Below are positions 48,930 through 62,123 of a stretch of DNA of 64,000 nucleotides, in pieces. The position numbers and the translations under genes were made by a program. Source of the DNA: Ancylostoma caninum. Lineage: Eukaryota > Nematoda > Chromadorea > Rhabditida > Ancylostomatidae. Every line of letters starts with the position of its first letter. Position 1 is the first letter of the stretch. Under the pieces are notes generated by a model. The model was not told where the DNA came from and made no database searches. It was given only the letters and a program-made list of their open reading frames with translations. The stretch lies in contig JBAJFG010000487.1 of the NCBI GenBank assembly GCA_037903475.1, forward strand, positions 434,001 through 498,000, read 5' to 3'.

Positions 48930-49710
48930 CGTAAACATTAATAGCAGGCGAAATACACACGTGCAGGAGATTCCAGTGCTCGAAGCCAGGTCCAACACGT
49001 CTCACCAGGCCTCACCCTGTTTGGACAGGTTTGAACTGGCAACAGGAGGATCTAACGAGAATGAGAGGTGAGATATCAATGAAAAGTATGGATAGGAAGA
49101 GAATCAGAGCGTCACGTTGAATGTGGTGTAGCGCGTGTTGCAGGTCCAGATCACTGAAATCACCTATAATCTAGGCAGTATGAGAATAATAACAGGGTGT
49201 TCCTGCAGAACTTGTTAAATGGGAACCAATTAGAGAAGAAGTGACGGAATGGAGGAATTTCGTGCTGAAACCTAATCACACCACGACCACAATCGCCGAG
49301 AGCTTCGCATGAGCGCTACAAGTTCCTTTTCTGGTCGGATGTGTGGAGTGGAAAGAAAAAAAACAGCAGGGAGGAGAAAAAATATGTAGCTCTGGTTTGT
49401 TGAAACGATTCATCGTTAAAAACCTAGTACAATAGAAAAGTATATGTACATCCTGAAGTTTTAAAAGGAATCGTTTGAAAGACTCATGCGTGTGTTCCGC
49501 TGTGCCTTCGCGTTCTATGATGCATGTAAACGCATCATAGGGGTTAGAGGGAGGAATATTTTATCCTCATGACTGCAATTCATTCATGTTTTGTGTCTCT
49601 TCGAATAGGGGGACTAGTTGCGGGATTAATAAGGGTGCCCGGGAAGATTCCTACTTTTTCCGCACGTTTAGAATGAACGAATTTGTCCAGCCAAATATGG
49701 TACTGAGGGT

Positions 49711-49883
49711 GTCAATCACAGTCCTTCCGCGGCCTGTCGCGCCGCACCACATACGCGGCGCGGCAGACTAGCTAGACGCAACCGGGAGCAGGGTAACAGA
49801 GGCAACGCCAGACAGCCACAGGGCTCAGCCGCGCGTGGGTGGTGCGGCGCGGCAGACCGTGCCGGGGTGCAATCGTGATTGAC
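49711..49883. mobile_element. GC-rich inverted-repeat element
   Basis: GTCAATCACAGTCC at the left end pairs with the right-end ATCGTGATTGAC. CGCGCCGCACCAC on the left pairs with GTGGTGCGGCGCGGCAGACC on the right. Another GCGCCGCACC-like hairpin lies inside. Non-coding; limits approximate. Confidence 0.65.
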
Positions 49884-51428
49884 TCTCCATGTACAATCTG
49901 CTACATATTGCCGCGGAAAAGGATGCCGCTTGGACAAAATAAATACGTTTAGCGGCGGATAAACTTACTTTCTTCTGGAACCGTTCCTGAATTCCAGCAC
50001 AGAATAACTTTCATGTGAACTGTTAAAAAAATTACACATAACCAGTTCATACAAGGAGCTTCAGTGTTTGCTGGCTTGTGTACATCTGTTTGAACAGGTT
50101 AGAACAGGAAGCATGAGGATCGGATGAGAATAAGAACGGTTATGTGAGTGAAATGCATGGATACGCAGACAACCAGAGTGCCACGTCACAAATGGTTCAG
50201 CGCGTGCTGTAGGCATTATGACATTGAAGAAGAACTGTCTCCCGCTGTGGCCCTGTTCTACAATAGCTAGCGCAATGACAAGAAAAGAAAAACGAAAGCA
50301 GCGCAGATAGTGAGAGGCGCAGGATGGCAGAAGACACGCCTTTCACGAAGCTTTACAGAACGGATACGCTAAATTACAGTATGCTTCAGAGCTTCTACAA
50401 TGTTACTCTGATGGATTAGCTGGAACAGATTAGAATGTCAGCGCGTCAAAACGACATCGATTGATTTATCAAGCTCGCAACCACACCTAGCGAAAACAGG
50501 CCGAAACCCCTGCTGTGAAAGTGGACTTCCGAGTGAATACGACTGTGTTCTCGTTTGCGATTGATTACCAAGTTGCGTCCGTCCGACAAAGTGAATTTCC
50601 CGCATATTTTTTTCCCTGAAAATTGGCTGGTCTGCATTTGCACACCGCTGACATTACCCCACGGCAGTCGCAAGGTGCTAAAATTAGTGAGGATGTGGTC
50701 CGTTTCACAAGGGAAAATATTTGGAGAGAAATCAGAGTAAAAAAGAGAAGGAAGGTAGTCGGACTCTGTGTGCACTGCGTCACGGCCGTATAATCGCGGC
50801 GGGACCGGGACGACGTATGAGGTAAGAGCGGGTTCCAAGTGGGAGGCTCGAGTAGGTCCCACCACGCGCCTCATCTGCCTATTGTTTTGAGAAAGGAAGT
50901 GCAGTTGTCGTCGCTTTTAAATCGAAAAAAATTAACGAAAAAATCGCTCTAGATTGCAAATTTATAAAGGTTAACTTTGCCCCCCACCCAACAAAATTTG
51001 AAACATTAAAAATTCCGAATTTTGCAATGATTACAATTATCAATACAAAATCATAAATAAAAATAAGCAAAACATCTGAAAAAAAGAAAAGAACGCAGAT
51101 GCAAAAAGTGCTTTTTTCATCGTCTAATCGCGTAGATGTGCCCTTCATCATTTTACAGAGTCAATGAAAAAATAGTGATGCCTAAATCTCCTTCAAAATG
51201 AAGTTTTGGAATGCGAATCATGATCAAAACGCAGAATTTTTGAAGGCAAAAGCTTGCATGTTTTTCACTTGTGTTTTTTTTTAAATCAAGTTATTTTACG
51301 TCGCAATGCTACATGTGTCACGTAATTCAAACAGCACATCCACAAATCCGCAACTGCAGACACGGCAATTTCTTCTAATACTCAGAAGGACGCATACAAG
51401 AAATGACAACTGTACATGTAGTATGTTA

Positions 51429-51943
51429 GCTTGGAGAGAACCGATGAAGTGACTTTGTCTGCAATTACGACCGCGATGGTTCCATCGATGAGAAGACGCC
51501 GCAGTTTGCGCGTGTAATGGACCTTTACCAGATGGCAGTGTGGGAACATCAAAATGAAAGGGATCACCGATCAATACATACAGTTCTTATCAAGAAGGTA
51601 GACGGATTGCGCGTGCGGTTTCGTATCGCCGCTGCCGCAAAATCGTGGCGGGACCTACTCGATTCTCTCACTTGGAGCGTGCTCCTTCCACATCCATCGC
51701 TCAGGTCTCACCGCGTTTCTGTACTCACGGAATCCGCCTATTTTTTTGAGGGGACTGTACGTATAAAAAATGTAAGAATTAGATAAGTTGCCCAACACTA
51801 AGGAACGAAACGGAGCCTTTCCTTAACTTTTTTCTATCTTTTTTTTATTATTGTTTACGTTTTATTCTTTCATTGAGTTTATTTGTTTACCATCATGAGG
51901 TCGTAATTGCAGACAAAGTCACTCAATCGGCTCTCTCAGCTAA
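51429..51943. repeat. Inverted duplication with coding-like arms
   Basis: The left arm 51429-51472 and right arm 51899-51943 are near inverse complements around CTTTGTCTGCAATTACGACC. Read outward in the equivalent frame both encode VVIADKVT(S/Q)S(V/A)LS, with the differences at scattered codon positions. The 430-base centre is not symmetrical. This could be two inverted paralogous exons or a foldback. Confidence 0.6.
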
Positions 51944-53648
51944 CAGACCAAACTTTTCTACAAGTACAGATCATTTTTGCTGCACTTTGCTGCAAACAGG
52001 TTTCTTTTTGTACAACAAAAAAAAAACGATTAGATTGGTTCGTGAAGCAAATGCAAAAGAGAAATAAAAACAACTGATTTTCTCGAAGTGCGTCAATGTC
52101 CTTTTTTTACTTACAAAGTGCGATGATCAAAGAGAAATGGGAAAAAAGAAAGACAACTGCAGAATTCAATCAAAAACAGTGGAAAAAAGCGCGTCAACGC
52201 AGGAGACACAGACACTGATGAAGATTTCTTATCATCTACATATTCTATCGCTTGTTTTCTTACATTGTTGTTACACATGGCGTGTCTTCTTATAAGATTT
52301 CTTTGGTGCATAATAGCAAATAACAGGTAAACAAGTAAATAAACAAAATGTCGAATGTCTAAAAACAGGGCAGTTTGCTCATTTTCCTTGTTTTAACGGG
52401 TTAACACCTGTGAGAGCCTCCTACAGATGGCAGAGACAGAGAGAAAGAGAGAGACAGAGATAGACAGACAAAATTACAAAGAGGGGGAGGGGAGAGGAGA
52501 GGAGAAAAAGAAAGAAAGAGAAGGAAAAAAAGGAAGAAAGCTCATGGATACCAGTGAACAAGGGAACCAATTACAAAACCTATGATGAACCAAGTAAATA
52601 GTGATGATTTTAAGAAAAAAGGACTGATTTGAGAAAAAAAACCTAACATCCATTCGAAATTGTTGAAATTTTCCCAGTTCAGGAAAAACACTGTACGACC
52701 AAAGCTGAACAAATTTCCAACGAAGCAGCTGTTGCTGGTTCACTGCAGGAATTCGACAAAAACCTCTGACGCAGCGGACAGGTCGAAGCGGAGACTCACT
52801 TCGAGTCCACTTCGGAACTTCCGGGAGAGGAAAAAAATTTTCGGACTTGTACAGCGAAAGCGCTCAGCTTATGAAAACCGCAGCTTTACAGTCGAAGGTC
52901 GTATTGAAAACAGAAATTTTTACGTATTATCGGCAGTTCTAGATAGAATTTTTGAAAATTCCAAGAAACGCAGGTCGTGACACCGGCCAGAGCGTAAAAA
53001 TTCGTGGAGAAGCAGATGAAGAGAGATGAGTAATCAAAATTCCTTTGGGTGACTTTTTGGGGCGCTGCACATGAAAGGACGTCCTTGGGAGAAAACGACG
53101 GAAATGCAGCAGGAAGGATTGAACACAGAGGTAGCAATGAATTGTTCATGAATAAGTCATGAGAACAGAAATGCTGAAAATATAATACATATTATATAAT
53201 ATGACATTTATTGAGATCGTTGAGGACAGTTATTAGATTATGTTACACTGTTTGATTGAACATATAGATGTTTTCTTAAGCTATGGGAAGCATTACATTT
53301 TATTCGTTAACTGGCACCATATGATACTTCATAAAATACCACGAGCTCAAGGAAAAACGGATTAGGGATGAGAATATGGGATTTGAACTCCCGAAACATG
53401 TGGTCTATGTGGATCAAAAGCACTTTAGAGCGCTAGATATCCTAACTACGAATAACGACCTTTACACATCAGAAATCGGTCTCTTTACTACATGTAATGA
53501 GCTCCTTTTTGATGGTAAAATTTTTTATAGGGACCCAGAAAAGCCTTTTTTTTCTCGAAATCTTGCAGTTCCTTTCCAACAGCACAACCTGTGAGGTCGG
53601 CTGCTACCTCAGTTTTCCCGTCCACAGCGCTATCTCATGAGTCTGATT

Positions 53649-53754
53649 GCATGATTGAGATTACCCAGGGTAGACGCGACGACGCCTGCGCTAACGATGG
53701 GTCAATTTGTGTGATGCCAGCACGTTTACCCAGGGTAATCTAAACGATGCATGC
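53649..53754 (-). mobile_element. Small inverted-repeat element, ATTACCCAGGGTAAACG family (copy 3)
   Basis: The ends are GCATGATTGAGATTACCCAG and CTGGGTAATCTAAACGATGC in inverse register. The internal CTAACGATGGG is the complement of the CCCATCGTTAG block in copies 1 and 2, so this copy is inserted in the opposite orientation. Confidence 0.75.
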
Positions 53755-54013
53755 GGCCTGTGGTTAAAACAGCTGCTGGATCGCCAGGAGTGCAAGTATG
53801 GATTGACCTGGATCATTATAGGGCAACTGGTAATAGATCATGTATAAGGCCACCGGAGGGGAGGGGTGGGGGGAATGGTGTAGCGAAATTTCAAAACTTT
53901 AAATTCAGAGAAACGAAAAATGGAAAACGGAACTTCAAAAATGGCTCTAAAACGGAAAGCGTGAGACGGAAAATGGAAAATTCCGCACAACCCCAGTGAT
54001 GGTGGGATAATAT

Positions 54014-54047
54014 TATACATACATACATACATACATATATATATATT
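54014..54047. repeat. ATAC/AT microsatellite
   Basis: Short (ATAC)n passing into (AT)n, about 34 bases. Confidence 0.9.
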
Positions 54048-55399
54048 AATATAATAACAACAAATAATAGTGAGTCCGACATCAGTCAAGGGGCGAGCGT
54101 GGCATGATGGTGATTTCGCCGAAGGAATCAGGAATTTTTGAGCAGCGACGAGAAGAAAAATTCAGGAACTCCGTATTAGAAGTAATATTAGGCGTAGTAA
54201 GGATAAGAAAAACATATTAGATGTATTAGATGTAACTCGAATATCTGTATTTCGAATGAGTATTGTTGGGTCTTCTCTTTCTTGAATATTCGAATTTTCG
54301 AATTCGTTGCTCAATCGTTAATTGTATTAATTAAATTAGACTTTCTTGTCCGGTCTTGGTTATATTATATTAGGCTTTGGTGAGAAAAGTCATAATTTTG
54401 TATAAAAATATTAGAAGCTTCTCAAACTGCTAGGTGAACAATGTAAATTATGTGAGGAAAATGTAAAAAAAAATGAAAATATAGACATGAGAAAGAAAAA
54501 TACGAAGACCAAACTGCTTCGATACGACCCATTAAACGTGTTCAATTCAAACAATCATGAAATTGGGGAAATTCCCAGAAATTCGGATGACATTCCCAGC
54601 AAATAAAGTACCCTCCGGCGTCCACGACGCAGACGACAGTAATTAAACCGCCAGGGAAATTCCCCCAGTTTTAATGGGTTCGCCAGCTGAAATGAACGAG
54701 CTGCGGTGGTGGAGCAGTGAGCGAGCGCATGCGCCTGCAACTCGAGCCCCACCAGCCCGCAGCCAGCAGCCAGCAGTGCTCGCGGTCTTTGCTCCCTGGA
54801 TGGTCGCGGGCGAACAGGCGACGTACGGGGGGGGGGGTAGGGGTCGCGCGAACGAACAACACAAAAGTGTGGTGGTGTTGACTTCGTGACACAACACACG
54901 CTGATGGTCATTGTCACACCCCCGTGGAACTTGTCTCGAAACTCGCCCGAACCCCGTGGGTGACATCATCCAACGGGGAACGGGGGGGGGGGATCTCGTC
55001 AAATGACGTGCGTGCCGACGGAGAGATATTATTTTTCTGATTGTGTCTATTTCCGTCATAGCAACCCGTGAATGGCGCCGGTGTTCATTTCAAATGTTGT
55101 TTAGCACGTCAGAGACCACGAAAACACCGACAAATGTTATGTAAACTCCGAGGCTGATCACTAGCAAACAAAGGTGACGACGGCACATGCGCGCAGCAGC
55201 ACAGCAGCACGAACCCGGGTTGCCGGCGAGTGATTCATCGCCCGACAGTTTATGGACGGTGCAAGAGATAACGGCAGACGAGACAAATGCTACTGTTGAG
55301 AAACTAAGCCGTATGGAGCAAATTTACGGCGCCATGAAAGTTGCAGGACAACCATGCCGCGCTTAGCTAGTTGGACCGCCCACATTTAAAGGCACCGTC

Positions 55400-55845
55400 T
55401 CATCTCAATTTTGAATTGTTTTTGAGATTTTCAAACGAGACGAATCTCTAGGAGCTGCTGATTACAATGGTATATGTGATTTCAAGCAAAGCTGCCAAAA
55501 ACCCTGATCTTCAAGTCCCAGTTCATGAGGGGCGTGTGGGCGGGGCCAAAGCGCTATCGGAATAATTCACTCCCTGAAGAGTACCTTCTGGGGAGATATC
55601 TCGTGAGACTTCTTCATCCACTTCCGACCAGAATAGAAACTGCGCTGCATGCATGATGAGAAAAGGAATTCATAAGGTGAAAACCCTGTGGTTTCACATT
55701 GGCTCCGCCCACAGGCTCCTCAATAATTGCGGCTTAAAAACTGGTTTTTCGGCAATTTTTCACTGAGTCGCATATACCATTGTGATCAGCAGCTACTGGA
55801 ACTTCTGTTCACACAAAAATCTCAAAAACGATTTTGGGGTGGACC
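55400..55845. mobile_element. Foldback element with long arms
   Basis: The left arm contains GTTTTTGAGATTTTC, then GAGCTGCTGATTACAATGGT and ATATG. The right arm contains CATATACCATTGTGATCAGC, then AGCTACTGGAAC and AAAAATCTCAAAAACG. Further in, GTGGGCGGGGCCAAAGCG on the left is matched by CATTGGCTCCGCCCAC on the right, so the symmetry continues toward the centre. Non-coding; outer ends approximate. Confidence 0.75.
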
Positions 55846-56959
55846 GTGTTCTTAGAAGCCAAAGAGCAAGAGAGCGACCCCTGCAAAACTGAGGAAATAG
55901 CTGTCGAGACGTTGTTTTATGCAGTTTCGTGCACATTTGCGAATTGATATTTTTTTCTCAGGATTTTCAGGATCAACAAGCGTTTGGAAAAGCGGCCGAC
56001 ACGTGAAGTGCAGACGAGTTTCATCAGTAGTTGCTTGGAATAGAAATTATTTGCTGAGCCAGCCGACGCCCTAAATGACATGCTGACAGATTTTTTTTCA
56101 AAATTCTGGACTATTCCCGTGATTTTGACAGTTACCAATGCAATATGTGCTATAAAAGATAACGAAGCGGCCGTGCATTCTGAAAGTTCGAGGGTAGACG
56201 AGCAGGAAATGCTCTCGTTCTCTGGATTCCATTTGAGTGGTTATCAATGCCGATGCTTTTTTTAAATAGCTGCTATCCAATTTTCGTTTATAAATTCCAT
56301 GAAATGGCTAGGGATATCATTTTCTGCCCCCTTCATGACGAATCATGACGACAAAGCTCATAAATTTCTGCTGCGGCACGAAAACAGTAAACACAATGCC
56401 ACAAGCCTGTAATAAACCAAATGGAAAGATGGCTATTAGGGGGCCAATGGTGCCTTGAACGAAATTCCCTAGACATTTGGTTGAACAATGAATTTGCTCC
56501 CACTCCTCCTCACTCCCGACCCCCTTCTCCCCCCCCCCCCCCCAGATCCCCCATCGTCGTGCCTTGATATTATGCAGACGGATTTGCCCTCAATAGCTTG
56601 TTTTTGAGTGGCTATGGGTGTCTGGTTTATTAGCGTTTCCCTCCAATTCTTCGATTAGCACCCCTTATTATCCTCCGTAGAGCTTAGTAGATTTTATATT
56701 CATTACGTATACGTTTCAACAACAACAGGTGTTTTTAGTGTATTCCTACCGCAAGACATTAATATGAAATAGCTAATGCATGGACAGTTAATACGGGCAG
56801 ATAAAAATTGGTAGAGATGAAAACGTACTTATCATACATCGCATTAGTGATAATCTAGTTGATATCACATTATTATAGTGCATTCTACTTCGGTACATAT
56901 TACATCTATTTCAGTGCATTACAATTACTACATTATTTTTAATATTGTTATTTACAATC

Positions 56960-57560
56960 GTGATGCCATTATACTTTTACTGCTAGTGTTAGTTTCAGTA
57001 TTAGTATTAATACTTACACTACTACAAATGTTATTATTAGTACTAGTACGTATACTACTATAAATATAAACGTTAGTATAAGTAGAAGTATTAGTATTAG
57101 TATTGGCCTATGGCCTTAGTGTTACTACTAGTATTGGTACTGGTATTAGTATTAGTCAGTGGCGGACGTAGAAAGTGAGCGGGAGGGGGGGGGGGGGGGG
57201 TGGGAAAAAATGTGGGGTCTCCGCCGTTTTGAGGACCCAGACGGAAAATAAAATTAATAAAAATATCAACTATAATAATAAATAATTAATAAAAATTATA
57301 TTAAAAACATTATTAAAAACAAACAAATGAAAATAAACTAATGCAAGATTTTTATATGTAATGTAAAGTAACTTCAAAAATTTGCCGGCTCATGCTGAGG
57401 GGGAGGGCGCCCTCCCCCTGCGTCCGCCACTGATATTAGTACTACTAGTAGTATCAGTATTGGTATTACTACCGCTGTTACTGTTATTGTAGTTTTAGCG
57501 TTGGCGTTAGTACTATCATTACTATTGGTATAGTAATATTACTATCAGTATTGCATTAGA
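56960..57560. repeat. ATTAGT-rich low-complexity tract
   Basis: Irregular runs of (T)ATTAGT(A/ACTA) on both sides of the inserted element at 57157-57432. The tract was evidently continuous before the insertion. Confidence 0.75.
57157..57432. mobile_element. hAT-like MITE, CAGTGGCGGACG ends (copy 1)
   Basis: The termini CAGTGGCGGACGTAG and CGTCCGCCACTG are inverse complements, flanked by GTATTAGT and ATATTAGT, an 8-base target duplication with one mismatch. Long G-runs lie inside the ends and AT-rich DNA in the middle. 276 bases, non-coding. Confidence 0.8.
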
Positions 57561-59460
57561 TTAGTATAACGCTACATTAGTGTACATTATCCACGAAATA
57601 AATGAGTGTACTAGTATAGTATACTAGCTATATAGCAGAAGTATAAGTAAAGTATACTAGCATTGTGTGATGCACAATATTACGTATTCGTTACATCTTG
57701 TATGACTAATCTCTAACGCCTATCCTATGGCTATGTATTGATTGCAGACACTTATATTCATCATACTATACAAGATAATATATATTAATTGTCGTAGTGT
57801 CAAGTTCAAATCTACTGTATTATGCACACTACTGCCAGCAACAACAACACCACTTTATAAATGACGTGAATAATATAATAATACCGTAATACTTACTGTA
57901 TCGCCACAATATCCACAACGTTAAATAAGTATGCAATAAATTAAATAAAATTGTACGCCATACGATGCTGACTATGTGGCTATTATTACATTTTGAGATT
58001 AATCTACGTACGTAGTTATATTTGACAATTTGTATATCGATTTATACTATATGTTAACTCTCAAAGTGTACTTATTCATTTCCTTTAATATATGCCTAGT
58101 TAATTGTCTGTTCTATTACGTTTCCACTCCAAATTTTGAAAACATCATCAAAAAACGGGAAATTTATGAAGATGATGAAAAAATGATGAACATTTAGCAG
58201 ATTGACTGAAATCTTGGAAGAAAAACGGCCCAAAGAATCTGAGAATCGCCAAAGAAGGTCAAGGAGCATGTGAAGGAAGAAAGTATGAGGAAGATGGTGG
58301 GCGTTCTTGAATAATACATAGCATAGAAACAAGACCAAAGAGTATCCCAGGTGGGACGAACATGCTTCTCAACGAAATACTCGGCCGACCTCAAACTCTC
58401 GGACATTCGTCTCGGCAGCGACGTCTTTTATGATGTCGTATGGAATCTGAACGTCGTAAACGTTGTGGGATTCTCAACATTTCAGAAAGTTACGATGTCC
58501 TCGTGCTGCACTGTGACATCATCACTGCAGCAGTAACTGGGTCGTAGGGAACATCCACCGAACGCTGACTTCTTCGAAAGGAAATCCTTAATGTCCTTCG
58601 GATCTCAGACACATATTAGGTGCTCTAAATTCAAGGGAAATGTAGAAAAATGGGGGGGGGGTGGTTTCAACGGAATCTGTCGAGCTCCATCAGCATTCGT
58701 TGAATTTTAATGGGTTGTTGGCGAATTAAACACATATCATGCGAATTTTCTGGAATAATATGGCCGATGACTGGATGGCATTCCAGATTTCAGAGGAATT
58801 TTGTGGGAGAAAAATTGGTTTAATAGCTAGAATCAATATGATGGAGCCACGACACAATGCTTACATGAGAGAAAGAGCAGGGTTTCAGACGGTAGGGGTG
58901 GAATCCTAGGATTTTTTTCCGGGAGAAAATTTGAAGATAGACTTAATTTGACATCAAGAATATTTTTAAATTGTATTCAGGCTGAAATTCCCGCGAGAAT
59001 CCTACGAAAACCAGCAATTCAAATGCAGCACTCTAATCCGGAGTAATGAAATCACAAAGTAATTGCGTATTTTTCGAGAAATACCGAAATAACAATTATA
59101 ACTGATGTCTGGTTCAGTGAAATAACAAGTTTTGTAGTTCTTTTATGTGATCTTTGTCTATCCGTAATCACAACCATGACGACGAGACAGTACTCTCGCT
59201 AGCTTTATGGGAAATGTATCGAGTCAATGGGAGCGTGCATTCTTACAAAAACATGTTTTTAGGCTTTACTTTTTACCCAAAAAAAATTTCTGGAAAACCT
59301 CAGTTTGTTTAGACAAAAGAGGCCCAGCAACCGAGCTATGGCACGGCACAGCTATTTATAGGGATAACTGGATATATACTCGAACTCAAATATTCGATTC
59401 CGAATAGGTCAATAATCAAATAATAAGTTCATATAACGAAATTCTCAGGTTTAAAGGAGA

Positions 59461-59863
59461 ACTCAGGAAACTTAAAAACCGTTTTTTTTTTTGCGTGAGA
59501 TTGAAAGATGCAAATTCCACGATTAACACAGGCGTGCTCATGCAAAACACAGTTTTTTGAAATCAATGGTTCTATAGCAGCAGTAGTCAATCGATGCAAA
59601 ACCCACGCACACCCATGGATATGCATGGATCTTGCATGGGCTTCGCATGCATTTTGCATGGGTATGCATGGGTTTTCCGTGCGTTCTGTATCGAATTTAC
59701 ATCGGATTTTTGGAGACGCATGGGTTTCGCGTGGGTGTGCATGGGTTTTGTAAGGATTTGAACAATGCTACTGTAGAACTATTGATCAAGAAGTTGCATG
59801 TCTTAATCATGGGATTTGCATCTTTCACTCTCATGCAAAACACAGTTTTTAAGTTTCCTGAGT
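59461..59863. mobile_element. Foldback element with a central GCATGG array
   Basis: ACTCAGGAAACTTAAAAAC opens the left arm and GTTTTTAAGTTTCCTGAGT closes the right. The arms stay complementary for about 150 bases (for example TGAAAGATGCAAATTCCA against its complement near 59813). The centre carries several GCATGGAT/GCATGGGT words in irregular tandem. Open frames across it are artefacts of this repetition. Confidence 0.8.
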
Positions 59864-62123
59864 AGAAATCAATAACTTTAATTTTCGAAATGGAAAGGCA
59901 ACACAGTCTTGCAGGAAATACACGATCGGCTGCAGAGTTTCCCCTACTCCATATATTCGGATATTCAAATGGACACAAATCAGGTCGATTTCAAAAATTT
60001 TGAGTGGGCGGGGCCTTCGTCTCACTGGCGGAGAGAGAACTTCAGCGCAGGAATACGCGTAGCGTGCAAAGAATGACCGGTAAGAAGATAAAAGAAAAAA
60101 ATAGGAAGAGTTCTATGAGTGGATGCACGAGAGGAACCAGGGATGAAGAGAAAACGCTAACATCAATCAATAACCATGAAATGAACGTGGAGTACAGAAC
60201 GGAGTGGTTTTTCTTCGCTTCTCGTTTTTCGCTTTCACATTATCAGAAATGTAGAACTATCGCTCGTCTCCAGCGCTATGGCTGCTGATTGGATTGACAA
60301 ATCCACTCTACACAGACTGAGTGGCGGCTTTAGCTCTGGGTTGGATTAGACTTAGCATCTGGATGAATCCGTCCACTCTGGATATATCTTCCTGTCCGAC
60401 TAATTCAATCGAAAAAATAGAGGAATGCTCAATGTAGCACGCAAATGTCCGCAACTGCACAGACTACAGCTATACAGCCCTAGGTGGAGAAAATGCCCGG
60501 AAAAACGTTGCTCGGGCGACGCGATGTCAGATTCTCGGCGCGGACGAGTTTTTCCCTCCTTCCGACGGCGTTTTTTGACCGGCACGCAGGTGATTTAGCA
60601 TACACAGCACAAAGACCATAATTTGCCCATAAAAAACTGCATGAAATCCTCACACGGAAACATTTACAGTGAGAAAATTTCAGTGGAAAAGAAACTTTGG
60701 AAAAAACGGGAAATTATCTCGACATTTGGAACTGCACAGCTCTTTAAAAGTTTTTTTTTTGTTGCGGGAAGTGTGAGCAGCTGTAAACAAGCAATTGTAA
60801 ACAAGCAACGTGTGTGTGTGTACAGCCCATTGTTACCTGCGTAAAGCGATTTACAATGGTACAAAACATTGGGATTAGAGCATGAGGTAATAGCAAATAG
60901 GCAAAACAGCTCTGTGGCAGCACTGATGTAGAGGATTTTTTTGGGTTGTATTGCTGTTTCCAACAGGAATTCAGAAAATACAAGAATTTTTGGTAAAAGG
61001 AAACTTCTTCGCCGCATTTTTCATCTTGATTCATCGTTGAAGTCCTCAATTAGCTCAAAAATTCCTGAGGAAAATTCCATGGATTTACCAGAAGAACGGC
61101 AGGAATATACAGTATGCGAATGGAATACCATGTCTAACAGTAAGAGTTTTTCTACAGTACATATTATCACATAAACGTTCACTGAACCTCAGTCAAACAG
61201 CCAGTTTTCGTCGTTTTTACTTTTAACCGCTCTGAAAGGCAGACGTAATCGGTCAATGCCCATTGACTGCTCAAAATGACTGGCGAAGGTCGTGATTCAC
61301 TCATCGACGGGTCGGAATTTCCAGGGAATTCCTGGATGAAAACATTTACAACCATAAAAAAAACTTTAGTAATGTGTTATTCCAGTAATATCGCGGAATT
61401 TTTTTTTCTCTACAAGGGCTAGGAAACACCAACAGTAATAGCCATAGAATCTGGAAAATTTCGGGAGATTCGCGTGTTTCGCGGGAATTTCTCGTAACAC
61501 CCTCGAAAATGATTTATTTTGAGAAGGGAGAAAACTACGAGGTTCTGTACAATGTCCTGCTTATGCATGCACACCAATCGCCTCCGAATTCTAGCAGATG
61601 TCAGCAAATATTTCAATAAATTCGTTAATTATCTTGACCCTGCCCAATAATCGAAGTCAATCGCTAAAATTTTCATAAACTGCAAAATGTACGGAACAAA
61701 AAAATAAGAAAAAAGACAGGAAAAAATCCACGGAAATCAAATGACGGACGACTGGAAAGCTTGTACATCAAAGTGCTGCTGCTAGACATGCGTAATCATC
61801 ACCCTATATCGCGCATATTACGCACATCCGAAGCCCTTTCGTATGGAATCCCACAATAGCTAGGCGGATTATAGCGTTATGGATAACACAACTGGATGAA
61901 CATATGGGAAATATTAATATTACTTCTTTAGAAGTCTTCGGCAGAAGACACACGAGTAACAGGAGTGGATATTTCAGATTTGAAGGGAAAGCAAGGTGAC
62001 ATTCCGCTGTTATAATGGATAGAGAAAAGGGAAAGGAATAGAAAATGGAAGAAGAAAATTCTGGGAATAATTAACCCTAGATAAAGCTATAAATACTATA
62101 ATACTATATGTATTGCTAAATAC

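Larger units (their letters stand above)
42265..50820. other. Intergenic region, no gene recognised
   Basis: This 8.5-kb stretch upstream of bre-3 has no exon I can name. It contains inverted-repeat elements at 42934-43185, 48062-48273, 48728-48929 and 49711-49883 and a GC-rich island at about 47440-48020. Open frames in the island (47416-47712) have low-complexity GC-driven composition, and the 166-codon frame at 48354-48854 runs through a foldback element, so neither is taken as a gene. Confidence 0.45.

Noticed and set aside
59508..59865. Overlapping 77-81 codon frames rich in His, Met and Trp
   Set aside because: They are translations of the GCATGG array and foldback arms.
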